The notes: a model not told the origin generated them from the letters alone. DNA of 46,701 bases from an uncultured Opitutia bacterium (GCA_903861185.1 CAIOTK010000482.1:1-46701); one strand, 5' to 3'; positions 20,058 through 30,196 are shown, counted from the first letter of the stretch. Translations and numbers: made by a program.

Positions 20058-21617
20058 ATGGCTAAATTTGCGCTCCTTTCGGTTTCCGACAAACGCGGGT
20101 TGGTCGCTTTCGCCCGCGACCTCGCTGGGCAGCACGGGTTCACCCTGCTGTCCACCGGCGGCACCGCCCGGCTGCTAGCCGAAGCCGGACTGCCCGTTAC
20201 GGAAGTGGGGCGGCACACTGGCTTCCCCGAGATCATGGAGGGGCGCGTGAAGACGCTGCATCCCAAGGTGCACGGCGGCCTACTCTGCCGGCGGGACAAG
20301 GCGGAGCACCTCGCGCAGGCTGCTGCCAACGGCATTGACCTCATCGACCTCGTGGTAGTGAACCTTTACCCGTTCGAGCAGACCGTCGCCCGGCCCGACG
20401 TCGCTTTCGAGGAGGCGATCGAGAACATTGATATCGGTGGGCCCTCGATGCTGCGCAGCGCTGCCAAGAACCACGAGAGCGTCACGGTGGTCTGCGATCC
20501 GGACGACTATGGCCCAGTCCTCGCGGCCCTCGCGGCGGAGACCTCCGCCCCCGAAGCGTTGGCCCAACTGCGGCGCACGCTGGCGCGCAAGGTCTTCCAG
20601 CGCACCGCCGCCTACGACGCCGCGATCGCCCGCTACCTCGAGAGCCAAGCTGAGAGCCCGGATCTTGACGCGCTGGCCGGTTTCCCCGCTCGGCTGACCC
20701 TTTCCTGGCCCCGTGCCCAAACGCTACGTTACGGGGAGAATCCGCACCAGCGAGCCGCCCTCTACGGCTCCTTTCACGAACACTTTCAGCAACTGCAGGG
20801 CAAAGAGTTGTCCTACAATAACCTGCTGGATATCACCGCGGCGACGCACCTCATCGGCGAGTTCACTCGGCCCACGGTCGCAATTCTCAAGCATACCAAC
20901 CCTTGCGGCGTCGCCAGCGCGGACAGCCTCCTTGCGGCCTGGGAGCAAGCGTATGCCACAGACCGCCAAGCACCCTTCGGCGGGATCGTCATTGTGAACC
21001 AGACACTGGACGGCGCGCTAGCCGGCGCCATCGCTGAGATTTTCACCGAGGTGATCATTGCCCCGCGCTTCAGCGAGGAGGCTTTGGCCGTCCTCGGGCG
21101 GAAGAAAAATTTGCGCCTGATGATTGCCAAGGAAGGGCTGCAGGCGGATGCGCTCCAAGAAGTTCGTTCGGTGATCGGCGGCGTGCTCCTGCAGGACACG
21201 AACCGCACGCTGGGCAAGGTGGAGGAGTTCAAGGTAGTCACCCGCCGGGCTCCTTCACCCGACGAGATGGCGTCGCTGCTCTTCGGTTGGAAGGTCTGCA
21301 AACACGTAAAGTCCAACGCTATCGTCTACTGCCAGGGTGAGCGCACACTGGGGGTGGGTGCCGGTCAGATGGCCCGCGTCGACAGTTCCCGCATCGCGGT
21401 CTGGAAGGCGGGCGAGGCCGGGCTCTCGCTCCGCGGTTCCGTCGTGGCCAGCGAGGCGCTCTTCCCGTTCCCCGACGGCCTGATTGCGGCCGCCGATGCC
21501 GGTGCCACCGCCGCCATCCAGCCGGGTGGCGCGCTGCGGGACGCCGAGGTGATCGCGGCCGCCGACGCCCGAGGGATGGCGATGGTTTTCACCAACTGCC
21601 GGCACTTCAAACACTGA
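20058..21617 (+). CDS. purH: Bifunctional AICAR formyltransferase/IMP cyclohydrolase
   Basis: [22 protein letters not shown]...STGGTARLL...[22 protein letters not shown]; ...[24 protein letters not shown]-terminal FTNCRHFKH. Confidence 0.97.
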   Translation: MAKFALLSVSDKRGLVAFARDLAGQHGFTLLSTGGTARLLAEAGLPVTEVGRHTGFPEIMEGRVKTLHPKVHGGLLCRRDKAEHLAQAAANGIDLIDLVVVNLYPFEQTVARPDVAFEEAIENIDIGGPSMLRSAAKNHESVTVVCDPDDYGPVLAALAAETSAPEALAQLRRTLARKVFQRTAAYDAAIARYLESQAESPDLDALAGFPARLTLSWPRAQTLRYGENPHQRAALYGSFHEHFQQLQGKELSYNNLLDITAATHLIGEFTRPTVAILKHTNPCGVASADSLLAAWEQAYATDRQAPFGGIVIVNQTLDGALAGAIAEIFTEVIIAPRFSEEALAVLGRKKNLRLMIAKEGLQADALQEVRSVIGGVLLQDTNRTLGKVEEFKVVTRRAPSPDEMASLLFGWKVCKHVKSNAIVYCQGERTLGVGAGQMARVDSSRIAVWKAGEAGLSLRGSVVASEALFPFPDGLIAAADAGATAAIQPGGALRDAEVIAAADARGMAMVFTNCRHFKH

Positions 21618-21726
21618 TCCGCCTCTTGCCGCCCGTGCGGCGGCGGCCGAACCGTTTCGGCGCCCTGGCCTTGCCTCCCTTTGTAACCCGCCCACCTTCG
21701 GTCCAAACCGCGTCTCCCTCCCGACT

Positions 21727-23103
21727 ATGTTCGACCCCGTCGCCAAACTGCAGGAATTTATCCGCCATCCCAGCGTCTCCGCCGACTCGCGCTTCCGCGC
21801 CGGGATGCAGGGCGCTCAGGAGTTCATCTCCGGCCTGCTCGGGTCCATCGGCTTCGAGGTCGAGGTGGTCCGCACCGACCTCCATCCGATCGTGTTAGCC
21901 CACCGCGGCGGCGACCCCCGCTGGCCCCACGTCGTGATCTACGGCCACTATGACGTCCAGCCTGCCGATCCCCTCGACCTCTGGCGTACGCCTGCCTTCG
22001 AGCCCACGATTATTGGAAACCGGATCTACGGGCGCGGGGCCGCGGACAACAAGGGCCCGCTACTGACGAATGTCGCCGCCGTCGCGCAGGCACTGGAGGC
22101 GGATCCGGCGCTCCCCCTGCGCATCACCTTCCTGATTGAGGGCGAGGAAGAGATGGGCAGCCCCAGCTTCCCGAAATTTCTTGAGCGCTACGCCGACCGC
22201 CTGCGGCAGGCCGACTTTGTGTTCCTTTCGGATACGGCGCTGCCCACTCCGGATCAGGTTGTGCTGACCTGCGGGTTGCGCGGGCTGGCTCTCTTCGATG
22301 TCCATCTCACCGGCGCTAAGGGTGACCTGCACTCAGGCCTCCACGGCGGGGTGTTGCGTAACCCGATCCAGGCCCTCGCCGAGATCCTCGCCACCCTGCA
22401 CACGCCGGAGGGCCGCGTGAACGTCCCCGGGTTCTACGATGACGTGCTGGACGTTCATCCGTGGGAGCGTGAGGAGCTGCGACGCCTGGGCACGGACGAG
22501 CGCGCCTACGCCGAGTTCCTGGGCATCGACACCTTCTACACGACCCCGGGTTTCAACCCCTTCGAGTCGTCCCGCTTCCAGCCCACGCTGGAATTCAACG
22601 GCATCGGCGGTGGCTATCAAGGCGAGGGGACGAAGACGGTGATCCCGAGCAAGGCGTTCGCGAAGATCAGTTGCCGTCTCGTGCCTAATCAGCGGCCCGA
22701 ACGCATCAAGAAGCTGGTGATGGACACGATCCGCGCACGCCTGCCGAAGGGGATCCGCCTCGAGTTCGTCGACCAGCACCAGGGTGACCCCTACGTGGTG
22801 GTGCCGCCGGGCCGTTCCAACACGCCGCCGGACCAGTCCCCGGTGCTTGCTCGCGCCTTCCAAGCCACGGAACAGGCGGTGCGCGACGTCTGGGGGCGGG
22901 CCCCGCTCTATCTCCGCGAAGGCGGCAGTGTACCGATCATCTCGGACATCAAGCGGGTCACCGGACTCGACTCGGTGATGATGGGGCTGTTCCTGCCGGA
23001 GGATAACCTCCACGCGCCGAACGAGAGCTTCAACCTCGACGTCATGCGTAAAGGCACGGAAACCACTCGCCGGATGCTCCGCGCGCTTGCCGGCCGGGCC
23101 TGA
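21727..23103 (+). CDS. M20 family dipeptidase
   Basis: YGHYDVQPADPLDLWRTPAFEP, GRGAADNKGPLL, LIEGEEEMGSPSF and GAKGDLHSGLHGG are M20 dipeptidase motifs. Confidence 0.93.
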   Translation: MFDPVAKLQEFIRHPSVSADSRFRAGMQGAQEFISGLLGSIGFEVEVVRTDLHPIVLAHRGGDPRWPHVVIYGHYDVQPADPLDLWRTPAFEPTIIGNRIYGRGAADNKGPLLTNVAAVAQALEADPALPLRITFLIEGEEEMGSPSFPKFLERYADRLRQADFVFLSDTALPTPDQVVLTCGLRGLALFDVHLTGAKGDLHSGLHGGVLRNPIQALAEILATLHTPEGRVNVPGFYDDVLDVHPWEREELRRLGTDERAYAEFLGIDTFYTTPGFNPFESSRFQPTLEFNGIGGGYQGEGTKTVIPSKAFAKISCRLVPNQRPERIKKLVMDTIRARLPKGIRLEFVDQHQGDPYVVVPPGRSNTPPDQSPVLARAFQATEQAVRDVWGRAPLYLREGGSVPIISDIKRVTGLDSVMMGLFLPEDNLHAPNESFNLDVMRKGTETTRRMLRALAGRA

Positions 23104-23107
23104 GGGC

Positions 23108-24112
23108 TCAGCCAGCGAGTCGGAAGAGCCGCCGGGCGGTCTCGTAGCGGATTTTACGCTCGACGGCGAGCGACGGCGCAAGGGCCTTGAGCTGGGCGAG
23201 TTGCCGTGCGCCTGAGCACTGTACGGGAACCGCGTTCACATCCGTGCAATCGCTGCCGTAGAGCAGCTTGTCCTGATGTCGTTCTAGGAACGCGCGGCCG
23301 TGTTCGGGATCGCGGGCGAAAGCGTTCAGCCCAGAACCGGCGGAGAGGTCACCAAAGAGGTTGGGATAGTCGCGCAAGTAGCGATCGGTGAGCCCGCCCG
23401 GCTTCACTTTTCCCCTCGGGTACAGATTGCGCGGATCATCGACGTTAGCGGCGTCGATATTCGCCCACCAAGTCTGAGCGTGACCGATGAAATTCGTACG
23501 GGGATACTGCGCCAACATCCGATGGAAACGGTCGAAGCCGTGATTGTAGCTGCCGGTCTGCCAATGGAGCAAAATCGGCACGCCGAAGTCGGCGGCCAGC
23601 GCGTAGAGCCGCCGCATCGCCGGCGAGTCACACTCTACGCCAAACTTCTGCTCACCGATAATCACCGCTCCGAGTTTCAGGTATTTCTCGATCACCGCGG
23701 GCGCGTCGTCGAGGTCGCTCACCTCATTGGCCCCGAAGAAAAACTCCCCAGGGTGCCGCCGGGCGACGGCAAGGCAGTCATCGTTGCCCGTGCAGGTGCT
23801 ATCGAGTCCGTTGGCCCGGCCCTGATGGGTCGATTCCCGAGTCACCGGTCGTCCCGAGGGCAGCAGGATGGTTTGCGTGGCCCCGAGGGACCGTTGGTGC
23901 CCCACGAGGTCGCCGTCCTGCCGGGGCCGCGGCAGGACGGGGGCGTAGGTCGCCTTGTCGCGGCCGCCGCCGTAATTGGTGTGCTGATGGATGTCCACCA
24001 GTGGGAGCACGGACGCCTCGGCAGCGTGCACCAGCGAGCCGGCGATCACAGCCGAGGAACCACGCAAGAGGAATTCACGGCGAGAGAGCGGGGCCGATAG
24101 GGTGGGGGGCAT
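23108..24112 (-). CDS. TAT-signal amidohydrolase family protein
   Basis: MPPTLSAPLSRREFLLRGSSAVIAGSLVHA leader; VDIHQHTNYGG metal motif; later GHAQTWW and LLYGSDC. Confidence 0.84.
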   Translation of the reverse strand: MPPTLSAPLSRREFLLRGSSAVIAGSLVHAAEASVLPLVDIHQHTNYGGGRDKATYAPVLPRPRQDGDLVGHQRSLGATQTILLPSGRPVTRESTHQGRANGLDSTCTGNDDCLAVARRHPGEFFFGANEVSDLDDAPAVIEKYLKLGAVIIGEQKFGVECDSPAMRRLYALAADFGVPILLHWQTGSYNHGFDRFHRMLAQYPRTNFIGHAQTWWANIDAANVDDPRNLYPRGKVKPGGLTDRYLRDYPNLFGDLSAGSGLNAFARDPEHGRAFLERHQDKLLYGSDCTDVNAVPVQCSGARQLAQLKALAPSLAVERKIRYETARRLFRLAG

Positions 24113-24215
24113 CGACGCTTTCTCACGGCGACGCGACTTCGGGGCAAGGTCGTTCCGACCAGCCTGGGATTGCATCCCCCGAGGGCAACACCGTACACCT
24201 CTAACGCTTACCCAT

Positions 24216-25769
24216 ATGAGATCCCCGCTCCCCCTCCTCCTCGCGGTGCTGACCCTGGCCGCACCGATCGTTCACGCGCAGCTCCGGCTCCCCGCGATTC
24301 TTAGTGACGGGATGGTCCTGCAGCAGCAGCAGGCCAATCCGATCTGGGGTTGGGATACTCCTGGCACTGCGGTCACGGTGAATTTCGCTGGCCAAACGCA
24401 CCGCGCGACCGCGGGTGCCGACGGGCGTTGGACCGTCCGCCTTGCCCCGCTGACCGCCAGCGCCGAGAACCGCGCGTTGACGATCGCCGGTTCCAGCCAG
24501 CGGACCCTTAAGGACGTGCTGGTCGGGGAGGTTTGGATGTGCTCGGGGCAGTCCAACATGCAGTGGTCCCTCGCCCAATCGTACCACGGTGACCTTGAGG
24601 CGCTGGCTACGGACCTCCCGCAGGTGCGCCTGATCTCCGTGCCGCAGGTGGGCACGCAGGAGCTGCAGGCGGACTTCAAGGGCAAGTGGGAATCCGCGAC
24701 GCCCGGGAGCACGCCCTCCTTCAGCGCGGTGGGACTCCTTTTCGGCCGCTACCTCCATCAGATCCTCAAGGTTCCGGTAGGGCTGATCGACAACGCTTGG
24801 GGCGGATCGGCCGCTGAGGCCTGGGTACGCCGCTCCACGCTTGAGTCCGAGCCTCGTTTCGCCGCCCTAATGGCCGGCGCGCGCCAGCGCGAGGCAAGCC
24901 TGCTGTCGCCCGAGGGCCGCGCGGCCTTCGAGGCTTCGCAGCAGAAACATCGCGAGGATACGGCGAAGGCCAAGGCCGCCAAGAAGGCCGCTCCTCGCGC
25001 CCCGCAGGACTGGCTCACCGGGAACGCGCGCCCAGGTAACATCTTCGCCGGCGTGGTGCACCCGACCCTCGGCTACGGGATGAAGGGTGTGATCTGGTAC
25101 CAGGGCGAATCCAACGCCTCGCGGGCACACGAGTACGCCACGCTGTTCCCCTTCATGATCGAACAGTGGCGCAAGGAGTGGGGTCAGGGGGATTTCCCGT
25201 TCTACTGGGTGCAGCTGGCTGACTTCCGCGACGAGAAACCCAGCCCCGGAGAGAGCGACTGGGCGGAGCTGCGCGAGGCCCAGACCAAGGCACAACGCCT
25301 GCCCAATACCGGCCAAGCGGTGATCATCGATGTCGGTGAGGGCCGCGATATCCACCCCCGCAATAAGCAGGAGGTCGCCGCCCGCCTCGCCCGTCTCGCC
25401 CTCGCCCGCGACTACGGGCGCTCCCTGCCGCACCGGAGCCCGGAATATCGCGCCGCCCAATTCGCGGGCGGTAAGGCTGTGGTCACGCTCGATACCTTTG
25501 GTAGCTCGCTCCGCGCGTTCGATGTTGCAGAGGTGCGAGGCTTCGCTCTCTGCGGCGAGGATCGCGTGTGGCATTGGGCCACCGGCAAGATTCTCGGCTC
25601 CGATAGGGTTGAGGTTTCCAGCGCGCAGGTTCCCGCCCCCGTAGCCGTGCGTTACGCTTGGGCCGACAACCCCGTGTGCAACCTCTACTCGGCCGACGGT
25701 TTACCCGCGACGCCCTTCCGCTCGGACGATTTCCCACTCACGACGGCACCCAAGCCGGCCGCAAAATAG
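24216..25769 (+). CDS. Sialate O-acetylesterase (SASA family), secreted
   Basis: Signal MRSPLPLLLAVLTLAAPIVHAQLRLPAILSDGMVLQQ; GEVWMCSGQSNMQWSL catalytic block; GMKGVIWYQGESNA. Confidence 0.92.
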   Translation: MRSPLPLLLAVLTLAAPIVHAQLRLPAILSDGMVLQQQQANPIWGWDTPGTAVTVNFAGQTHRATAGADGRWTVRLAPLTASAENRALTIAGSSQRTLKDVLVGEVWMCSGQSNMQWSLAQSYHGDLEALATDLPQVRLISVPQVGTQELQADFKGKWESATPGSTPSFSAVGLLFGRYLHQILKVPVGLIDNAWGGSAAEAWVRRSTLESEPRFAALMAGARQREASLLSPEGRAAFEASQQKHREDTAKAKAAKKAAPRAPQDWLTGNARPGNIFAGVVHPTLGYGMKGVIWYQGESNASRAHEYATLFPFMIEQWRKEWGQGDFPFYWVQLADFRDEKPSPGESDWAELREAQTKAQRLPNTGQAVIIDVGEGRDIHPRNKQEVAARLARLALARDYGRSLPHRSPEYRAAQFAGGKAVVTLDTFGSSLRAFDVAEVRGFALCGEDRVWHWATGKILGSDRVEVSSAQVPAPVAVRYAWADNPVCNLYSADGLPATPFRSDDFPLTTAPKPAAK

Positions 25770-25775
25770 CCGCCC

Positions 25776-26993
25776 GTGCAACCCGGGATCGAGGTCCTGC
25801 TGGCGTCCCGTCTCGACCTTCTGCGCGGCCGCCGGGTGGGGTTGGTCACCAACCCCACCGCCGTCGACGCGCGGCTCCGCTCTTCGGCGGAGCTTCTGCG
25901 CGCCCATCCGGAGGTTAACTTGGTTGCACTCTACGGTCCCGAGCACGGGGTGCGCGGGGACGCTCAGGCGGGCGAATATGTTCCGTTCTATCGTGATCCT
26001 CATCTGGGCCTCCCGGTATTTAGCCTCTACGGGGAGACGCAGCGGCCGCCCGCGGATATGCTCACCCGCATCGACGCGTATATGCGGGAGTATGACACCC
26101 GCCACGACGGAAAGACGGTCGAACCCCGGATGCTGGAGTCGATTGAGGTGATGGTCTTCGACCTGCAGGACGTCGGCACTCGCGTCTACACCTACGTCGC
26201 GACCATGGCGTACGCGATGCAGGCCGCCGCGGAGGCGGGCATACCGTTCGTGGTGGTCGATCGGCCGAATCCGATCACCGGCGCTGCAATGGAGGGGCCG
26301 GTCCTGCGTTTCCCCGAGTACAGCTCCTTCATCGGCCTGTACCCCGTACCGTTGCGCCACGGGATGACCGCGGGGGAGCTGGCCCGCCTGTTCAACGCCC
26401 GCTTTCTGCCCCGCCCCGCCGACCTAACGGTCGTGCCGATGGCTGGCTGGCGGCGGGGCGATTGGTTCGAAGCCACTGGGCTACCTTGGGTGCTGCCCTC
26501 GCCGAATTTGCCCTCGGTGGATACCGCCGTGGTTTATCCGGGGCAGGTGATGCTCGAAGGTACGAACCTTTCCGAGGGACGCGGCACCACGCGCCCCTTT
26601 GAACTTTGCGGCGCCCCGTGGCTGGACGGACACGTGCTGGCCCGCGCCCTCAACGGGTTGGACCTCCCCGGGGTGCGCTTCCGCGAGGCGTGGTTCACGC
26701 CCACCTTCTCGAAGTTTGCCGGCCAGCGGTGCGGGGGCGTCCAGCTGCACGTACGCGACCGCGAGGCCTTTCGCCCCGTCCTGACCACGATCGCGCTGCT
26801 CGCCGAGGTGCGCCAGCTCGGGGGCGATCGGCTCGAGTTTCACGCTGATTATTTTGATCGCGTGCTTGGCCAACCAAGCGTCCGCGAGGGCCTGCTTGCC
26901 GGTGTGCCCGCGGCCGTGCTGGCAGCGGAGTGGGCACCGGAACTGCGCGCCTTCGCCGCGCTCCGCACCGAATACCTGCTCTACGGCCCCTAA
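25776..26993 (+). CDS. DUF1343 family protein (NamZ-like exo-beta-N-acetylmuramidase)
   Basis: VLLASRLDLLRGRRVGLVTNPTAVD; ALYGPEHGVRGDAQAGE; VFDLQDVGTRVYTYVATMAYAM; DRPNPI; EGTNLSEGRGTTRPFELCGAPW. GTG start 6 nt after the preceding CDS. Confidence 0.9.
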   Translation: MQPGIEVLLASRLDLLRGRRVGLVTNPTAVDARLRSSAELLRAHPEVNLVALYGPEHGVRGDAQAGEYVPFYRDPHLGLPVFSLYGETQRPPADMLTRIDAYMREYDTRHDGKTVEPRMLESIEVMVFDLQDVGTRVYTYVATMAYAMQAAAEAGIPFVVVDRPNPITGAAMEGPVLRFPEYSSFIGLYPVPLRHGMTAGELARLFNARFLPRPADLTVVPMAGWRRGDWFEATGLPWVLPSPNLPSVDTAVVYPGQVMLEGTNLSEGRGTTRPFELCGAPWLDGHVLARALNGLDLPGVRFREAWFTPTFSKFAGQRCGGVQLHVRDREAFRPVLTTIALLAEVRQLGGDRLEFHADYFDRVLGQPSVREGLLAGVPAAVLAAEWAPELRAFAALRTEYLLYGP

Positions 26994-27010
26994 GAGACCG
27001 GGGCGGTCTC
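26994..27010. terminator. Short perfect inverted repeat between convergent genes (possible bidirectional attenuator/terminator)
   Basis: GAGACCG-ggg-CGGTCTC directly after the TAA of the DUF1343 gene and overlapping the stop of the minus-strand gene. No T-tract. Confidence 0.35.
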
Positions 27011-28178
27011 AGTAACGGGCTAGCGAAGGGTCAAGCTCTGCAGCCCAGGTATCGATGCCGCCGGCGATGTTGCTCACCGCTTCGAACCCCTGCTGCCGCA
27101 GGTAGCGGGTCACGTTCAGGCTCCTGCTGCCGTGGTGGCAGAGGATGAGCAGGTGCTGGTCGCGGGACAGCCCCGCGAGTCGCTCCGGAATCTGGCGCAT
27201 CGGGATGTGCTCCGCGCCTTCGAGCCGGCAGATCGCCAGTTCGTGAGATTCGCGGACGTCGATGATGCGGGCGCGAACCGGGTCCCCTTGGACGAGATCG
27301 CGCGCGGCGGTGACGGATAGTTCGAGGGGGAAGGACTCAGGCATAACGGAAGCGGGTCGGGCAGCGGAGCAGGCCGGAGCGTAACGTTGGGGCTCAAGGC
27401 GGCGGATGACGCGTGCCTGGCCACACCCTGCGCAGGCGGGATCCCGGGCTAGGGTCAGGATCTGGAAACGCTGCGCCAGCGCGTCGTGTACGAGCAACCG
27501 GCCGCGCAAAGGCTCCCCCGCGCCGGTGACCAGCTTGATCGCTTCCAGCGCCTGCAGGCTGCCGATGACCCCGCACAGTGCGCCCAAGACTCCTGCCTCG
27601 CCGCACGATGGCACCGCGCCTTCTGGCGGAGGTTCCGGGAATAGGCAGCGATAACACGGCCCTCCCCGGGCCGGATCGAACACGCTCAGTTGGCCGTCGA
27701 AGCGGAAGACGTTACCGTGAACCAGCGGTCGCCCGGTGAGGACTGCCGCGTCGTTGTTGAGGTAACGGCTGGCAAAGCTGTCCGTTCCGTCCACGATTAC
27801 ATCGTAAGCCGAAAATAGCGCCAGCGCCGTCGAGGGCTGAACGCCCTCCGGGTGCGCGTTGAGCTGGATGCCCGGATTCACCGTCCGTAGCCGCCGGAGT
27901 GCCGACTGGACCTTGGGCTCACCGACGTCCCCGTCCTCGTGGAGGAGCTGGCGCTGCAGGTTGTGCCGCTCGACCCGGTCGAAATCGGCGATCCCCAGCG
28001 TGCCCACGCCCGCGGCAGCGAGGTAGAGTGCGGCCGGGCTGCCGAGGCCGCCGGCTCCAACTACCAAAATTCGGGCCGCGGCGAGCTTGCGTTGCCCTGC
28101 GACGCCAATTTCCGCCAAAGAGAGATGCCGGCCGTACCGGGCGAGATCGGCCGGGGAGAGCTCGGGCGGCGTTATCAT
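27009..28178 (-). CDS. MoeB/ThiF-type adenylyltransferase fused to C-terminal rhodanese domain (MoeZ-like)
   Basis: RYGRHLSLAEIGVAGQRKLAAARILVVGAGGLGSPAALYLAAAGVGTLGIADFD; CYRCLF...CAGC zinc pairs; SCGEAGVLG; rhodanese CHHGSRSLNVTRYL. Confidence 0.93.
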   Translation of the reverse strand: MITPPELSPADLARYGRHLSLAEIGVAGQRKLAAARILVVGAGGLGSPAALYLAAAGVGTLGIADFDRVERHNLQRQLLHEDGDVGEPKVQSALRRLRTVNPGIQLNAHPEGVQPSTALALFSAYDVIVDGTDSFASRYLNNDAAVLTGRPLVHGNVFRFDGQLSVFDPARGGPCYRCLFPEPPPEGAVPSCGEAGVLGALCGVIGSLQALEAIKLVTGAGEPLRGRLLVHDALAQRFQILTLARDPACAGCGQARVIRRLEPQRYAPACSAARPASVMPESFPLELSVTAARDLVQGDPVRARIIDVRESHELAICRLEGAEHIPMRQIPERLAGLSRDQHLLILCHHGSRSLNVTRYLRQQGFEAVSNIAGGIDTWAAELDPSLARY

Positions 28179-28255
28179 TGGCCCTACGCAAGGGTGATGC
28201 GCGCAGGCCGCAAATGAAATTGCGCCGCCGGGGCGCCGGCGCCGGAATCCCCGCG

Positions 28256-28699
28256 ATGCGTTTCCTCGGGATAGATTATGGTACCCGTCGGATCGGCCTC
28301 AGCTACGGCGACGAACTGGGGGTGGCGACGCCGTTGCCGGCCCTCGTGGACGCGGAGCCCGCCCGGCGATGGGACGCTTTGCTAGCGCTGGCCCGCCAGC
28401 GCGCCATCAGCGAACTCGTCGTCGGCCATCCGTTGAATATGGACGACTCCGCCGGACCGAAGGCCAAGGAAGCTGAGGCCTTTGCCGCCCGTTTGGCCTT
28501 CGCCCTCGGATGCCCCGTCCACTTGGTGGACGAGCGTTTGACCAGCCACGAGGCTGAGGCCTCTCTGCCCCCGTCCCGTCGGCGCGCGGTCCGCGCCAGT
28601 GGTATCATTGATTCGCGGGCCGCCACGCTGATCCTGCAGGACTACCTCGACCAAAGGTTTCCACCTCCGTTCGGTCCGGGGGAGGGGGAGGACGCGTGA
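28256..28699 (+). CDS. ruvX: Putative Holliday junction resolvase / pre-16S rRNA nuclease YqgF
   Basis: MRFLGIDYGTRRIGLSYGDELGVATPL...VVGHPLNMDDS...VDERLTSHEAE...DSRAATLILQDYLD. Confidence 0.92.
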   Translation: MRFLGIDYGTRRIGLSYGDELGVATPLPALVDAEPARRWDALLALARQRAISELVVGHPLNMDDSAGPKAKEAEAFAARLAFALGCPVHLVDERLTSHEAEASLPPSRRRAVRASGIIDSRAATLILQDYLDQRFPPPFGPGEGEDA

Positions 28700-29433
28700 G
28701 CACTCGCTGGCGGGTCATCTGCGCCTACGACGGCGGCCCGTTCTCGGGTTGGCAGAGTCAGGCCGGGGGTAATGCGATCCAAGACGTGATCGAGGCCCGG
28801 CTGGCGGCGGTCTTCAAAGGCCCGGTTCGGATCCACGGGAGCGGCCGCACCGACGCCGGGGTCCACGCCCGGGCGCAGGTGTTTCATTTCGATGGTGAGT
28901 GGCCCCACGGTAACCCGCGCTTGCTTGCGGCGCTCCGCTGCGAGTTGCCGCCCGCGATCCAGATCCGCTCCGTTCGCCGCGTCGCCCCGGACTTCCACGC
29001 CCGCTTCTCCGTCCGCGCCAAACGCTACATTTACCACGTCCACCTCGGAGATGCCGATCCTTTCTCCCGGCCTTATTGCTGGCCAGTCTTTCGCCCGTTG
29101 GATCTGGGCGCAATGCGGGCCGCAGCCGGGGTGCTGCTCGGTCGGCACGACTTTCGCGCTTTCACCGCGCTCAACGGCCCAGCCAGGGAGGACACGGTGC
29201 GCGAGCTGACCCGGCTCGACGTCCTGCGGAGGGGGCGGCGCGTGCGGATCGTCGCCGAGGCGCCTGGCTTTCTCTACAAGATGGTGCGCAGCCTCACCGG
29301 GGCGCTCGTAGCGGTCGGGGAGGGGAGGCTGACTCCGGCAGCCGTGGGCGAGATGTTGACCTCAGGGCGGCGTACCCCCGCGGTCCAGACGGCACCTCCT
29401 CAGGGCCTGTTCCTCGAGCGCGTATGGTACTGA
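28696..29433 (+). CDS. truA: tRNA pseudouridine(38-40) synthase
   Basis: YDGGPFSGWQSQ; GSGRTDAGVHARAQVFHF; GLFLERVWY C-terminus. GTGA overlap with ruvX stop. Confidence 0.95.
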   Translation: MSTRWRVICAYDGGPFSGWQSQAGGNAIQDVIEARLAAVFKGPVRIHGSGRTDAGVHARAQVFHFDGEWPHGNPRLLAALRCELPPAIQIRSVRRVAPDFHARFSVRAKRYIYHVHLGDADPFSRPYCWPVFRPLDLGAMRAAAGVLLGRHDFRAFTALNGPAREDTVRELTRLDVLRRGRRVRIVAEAPGFLYKMVRSLTGALVAVGEGRLTPAAVGEMLTSGRRTPAVQTAPPQGLFLERVWY

Positions 29434-30185
29434 GTGTACTTGCGCCTCGCCTCCGGCGTTGGGTGCGCCGGCTGGCCGCGGTCACTTTCCCCCCGAACTG
29501 CGTCCATTGCGGCGAATTGGTGGAACCTGAGGATCCGCCGGCGGGGTTCCGTCATCTTTGCCTGCCCTGTCAGGCCGCCGTGGCATGGGTGCGCCCGCCA
29601 CATTGCTCCGGTTGCGGTCACCCTTTCTACGGTATTGTCGAGGGGGAGCGGGCGTGTCCGCGCTGCACCGGCCTTAATCCCGCTTACGAGGAGGCAAGGA
29701 CCGCGAGCCTATTCTCCGGGCCCGTGCGTTCGTTGGTGATCGGCCTCAAGTACCATCACGGCCTGCATCTGCTGGCTGACTGTGCCGCGATTTTTCGTGG
29801 TGCGCCTCACCTTTTGGAGCACGTACGGGGTGCGCGGCTCGTGCCAGTGCCCCTGCATACACGCAAACGGCGCGAGCGCGGCTACAACCAGTCCGCGCTA
29901 CTCGCCGCTGAACTCGCCCGCGCGGCCGGCAGCGAGACCACGGTCGACCCACTCCTCATCCGCCATCTCGATACGCCGACGCAGACTGCTTTCGACCGCG
30001 AGCACCGCCTAGCCAACCTGCAGAATGCCTTTGCACTCGCCCCGGGGGCCCCGCTAGGGTCAGGAGTCAGATATGTTTTGGTCGACGATGTCTTCACCAC
30101 CGGTTCCACGGTCAACGCTTGCGCCCGCGTGCTGCGCGGAGCCGGCGTGGCTCGCGTTGACGTAGTCACTCTCGCCCACGGCTGA
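29424..30185 (+). CDS. comF: ComF family phosphoribosyltransferase-like protein
   Basis: N-terminal Cys pairs (CVHCGE, CLPC, CSGCG, CPRC); LVPVPLHTRKRRERGYNQSALLA; VLVDDVFTTGSTVNAC PRPP motif. Overlaps truA by 10 nt. Confidence 0.92.
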   Translation: MVLSVLAPRLRRWVRRLAAVTFPPNCVHCGELVEPEDPPAGFRHLCLPCQAAVAWVRPPHCSGCGHPFYGIVEGERACPRCTGLNPAYEEARTASLFSGPVRSLVIGLKYHHGLHLLADCAAIFRGAPHLLEHVRGARLVPVPLHTRKRRERGYNQSALLAAELARAAGSETTVDPLLIRHLDTPTQTAFDREHRLANLQNAFALAPGAPLGSGVRYVLVDDVFTTGSTVNACARVLRGAGVARVDVVTLAHG

Positions 30186-30196
30186 AACCCCTGCCC

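Noticed and set aside
22333-23181. 282-aa minus-strand ORF
   Set aside because: Antisense to the M20 dipeptidase; composition is that of a shadow frame.
23300-24100. 266-aa plus-strand ORF
   Set aside because: Antisense to the TAT-signal amidohydrolase; no domain support.
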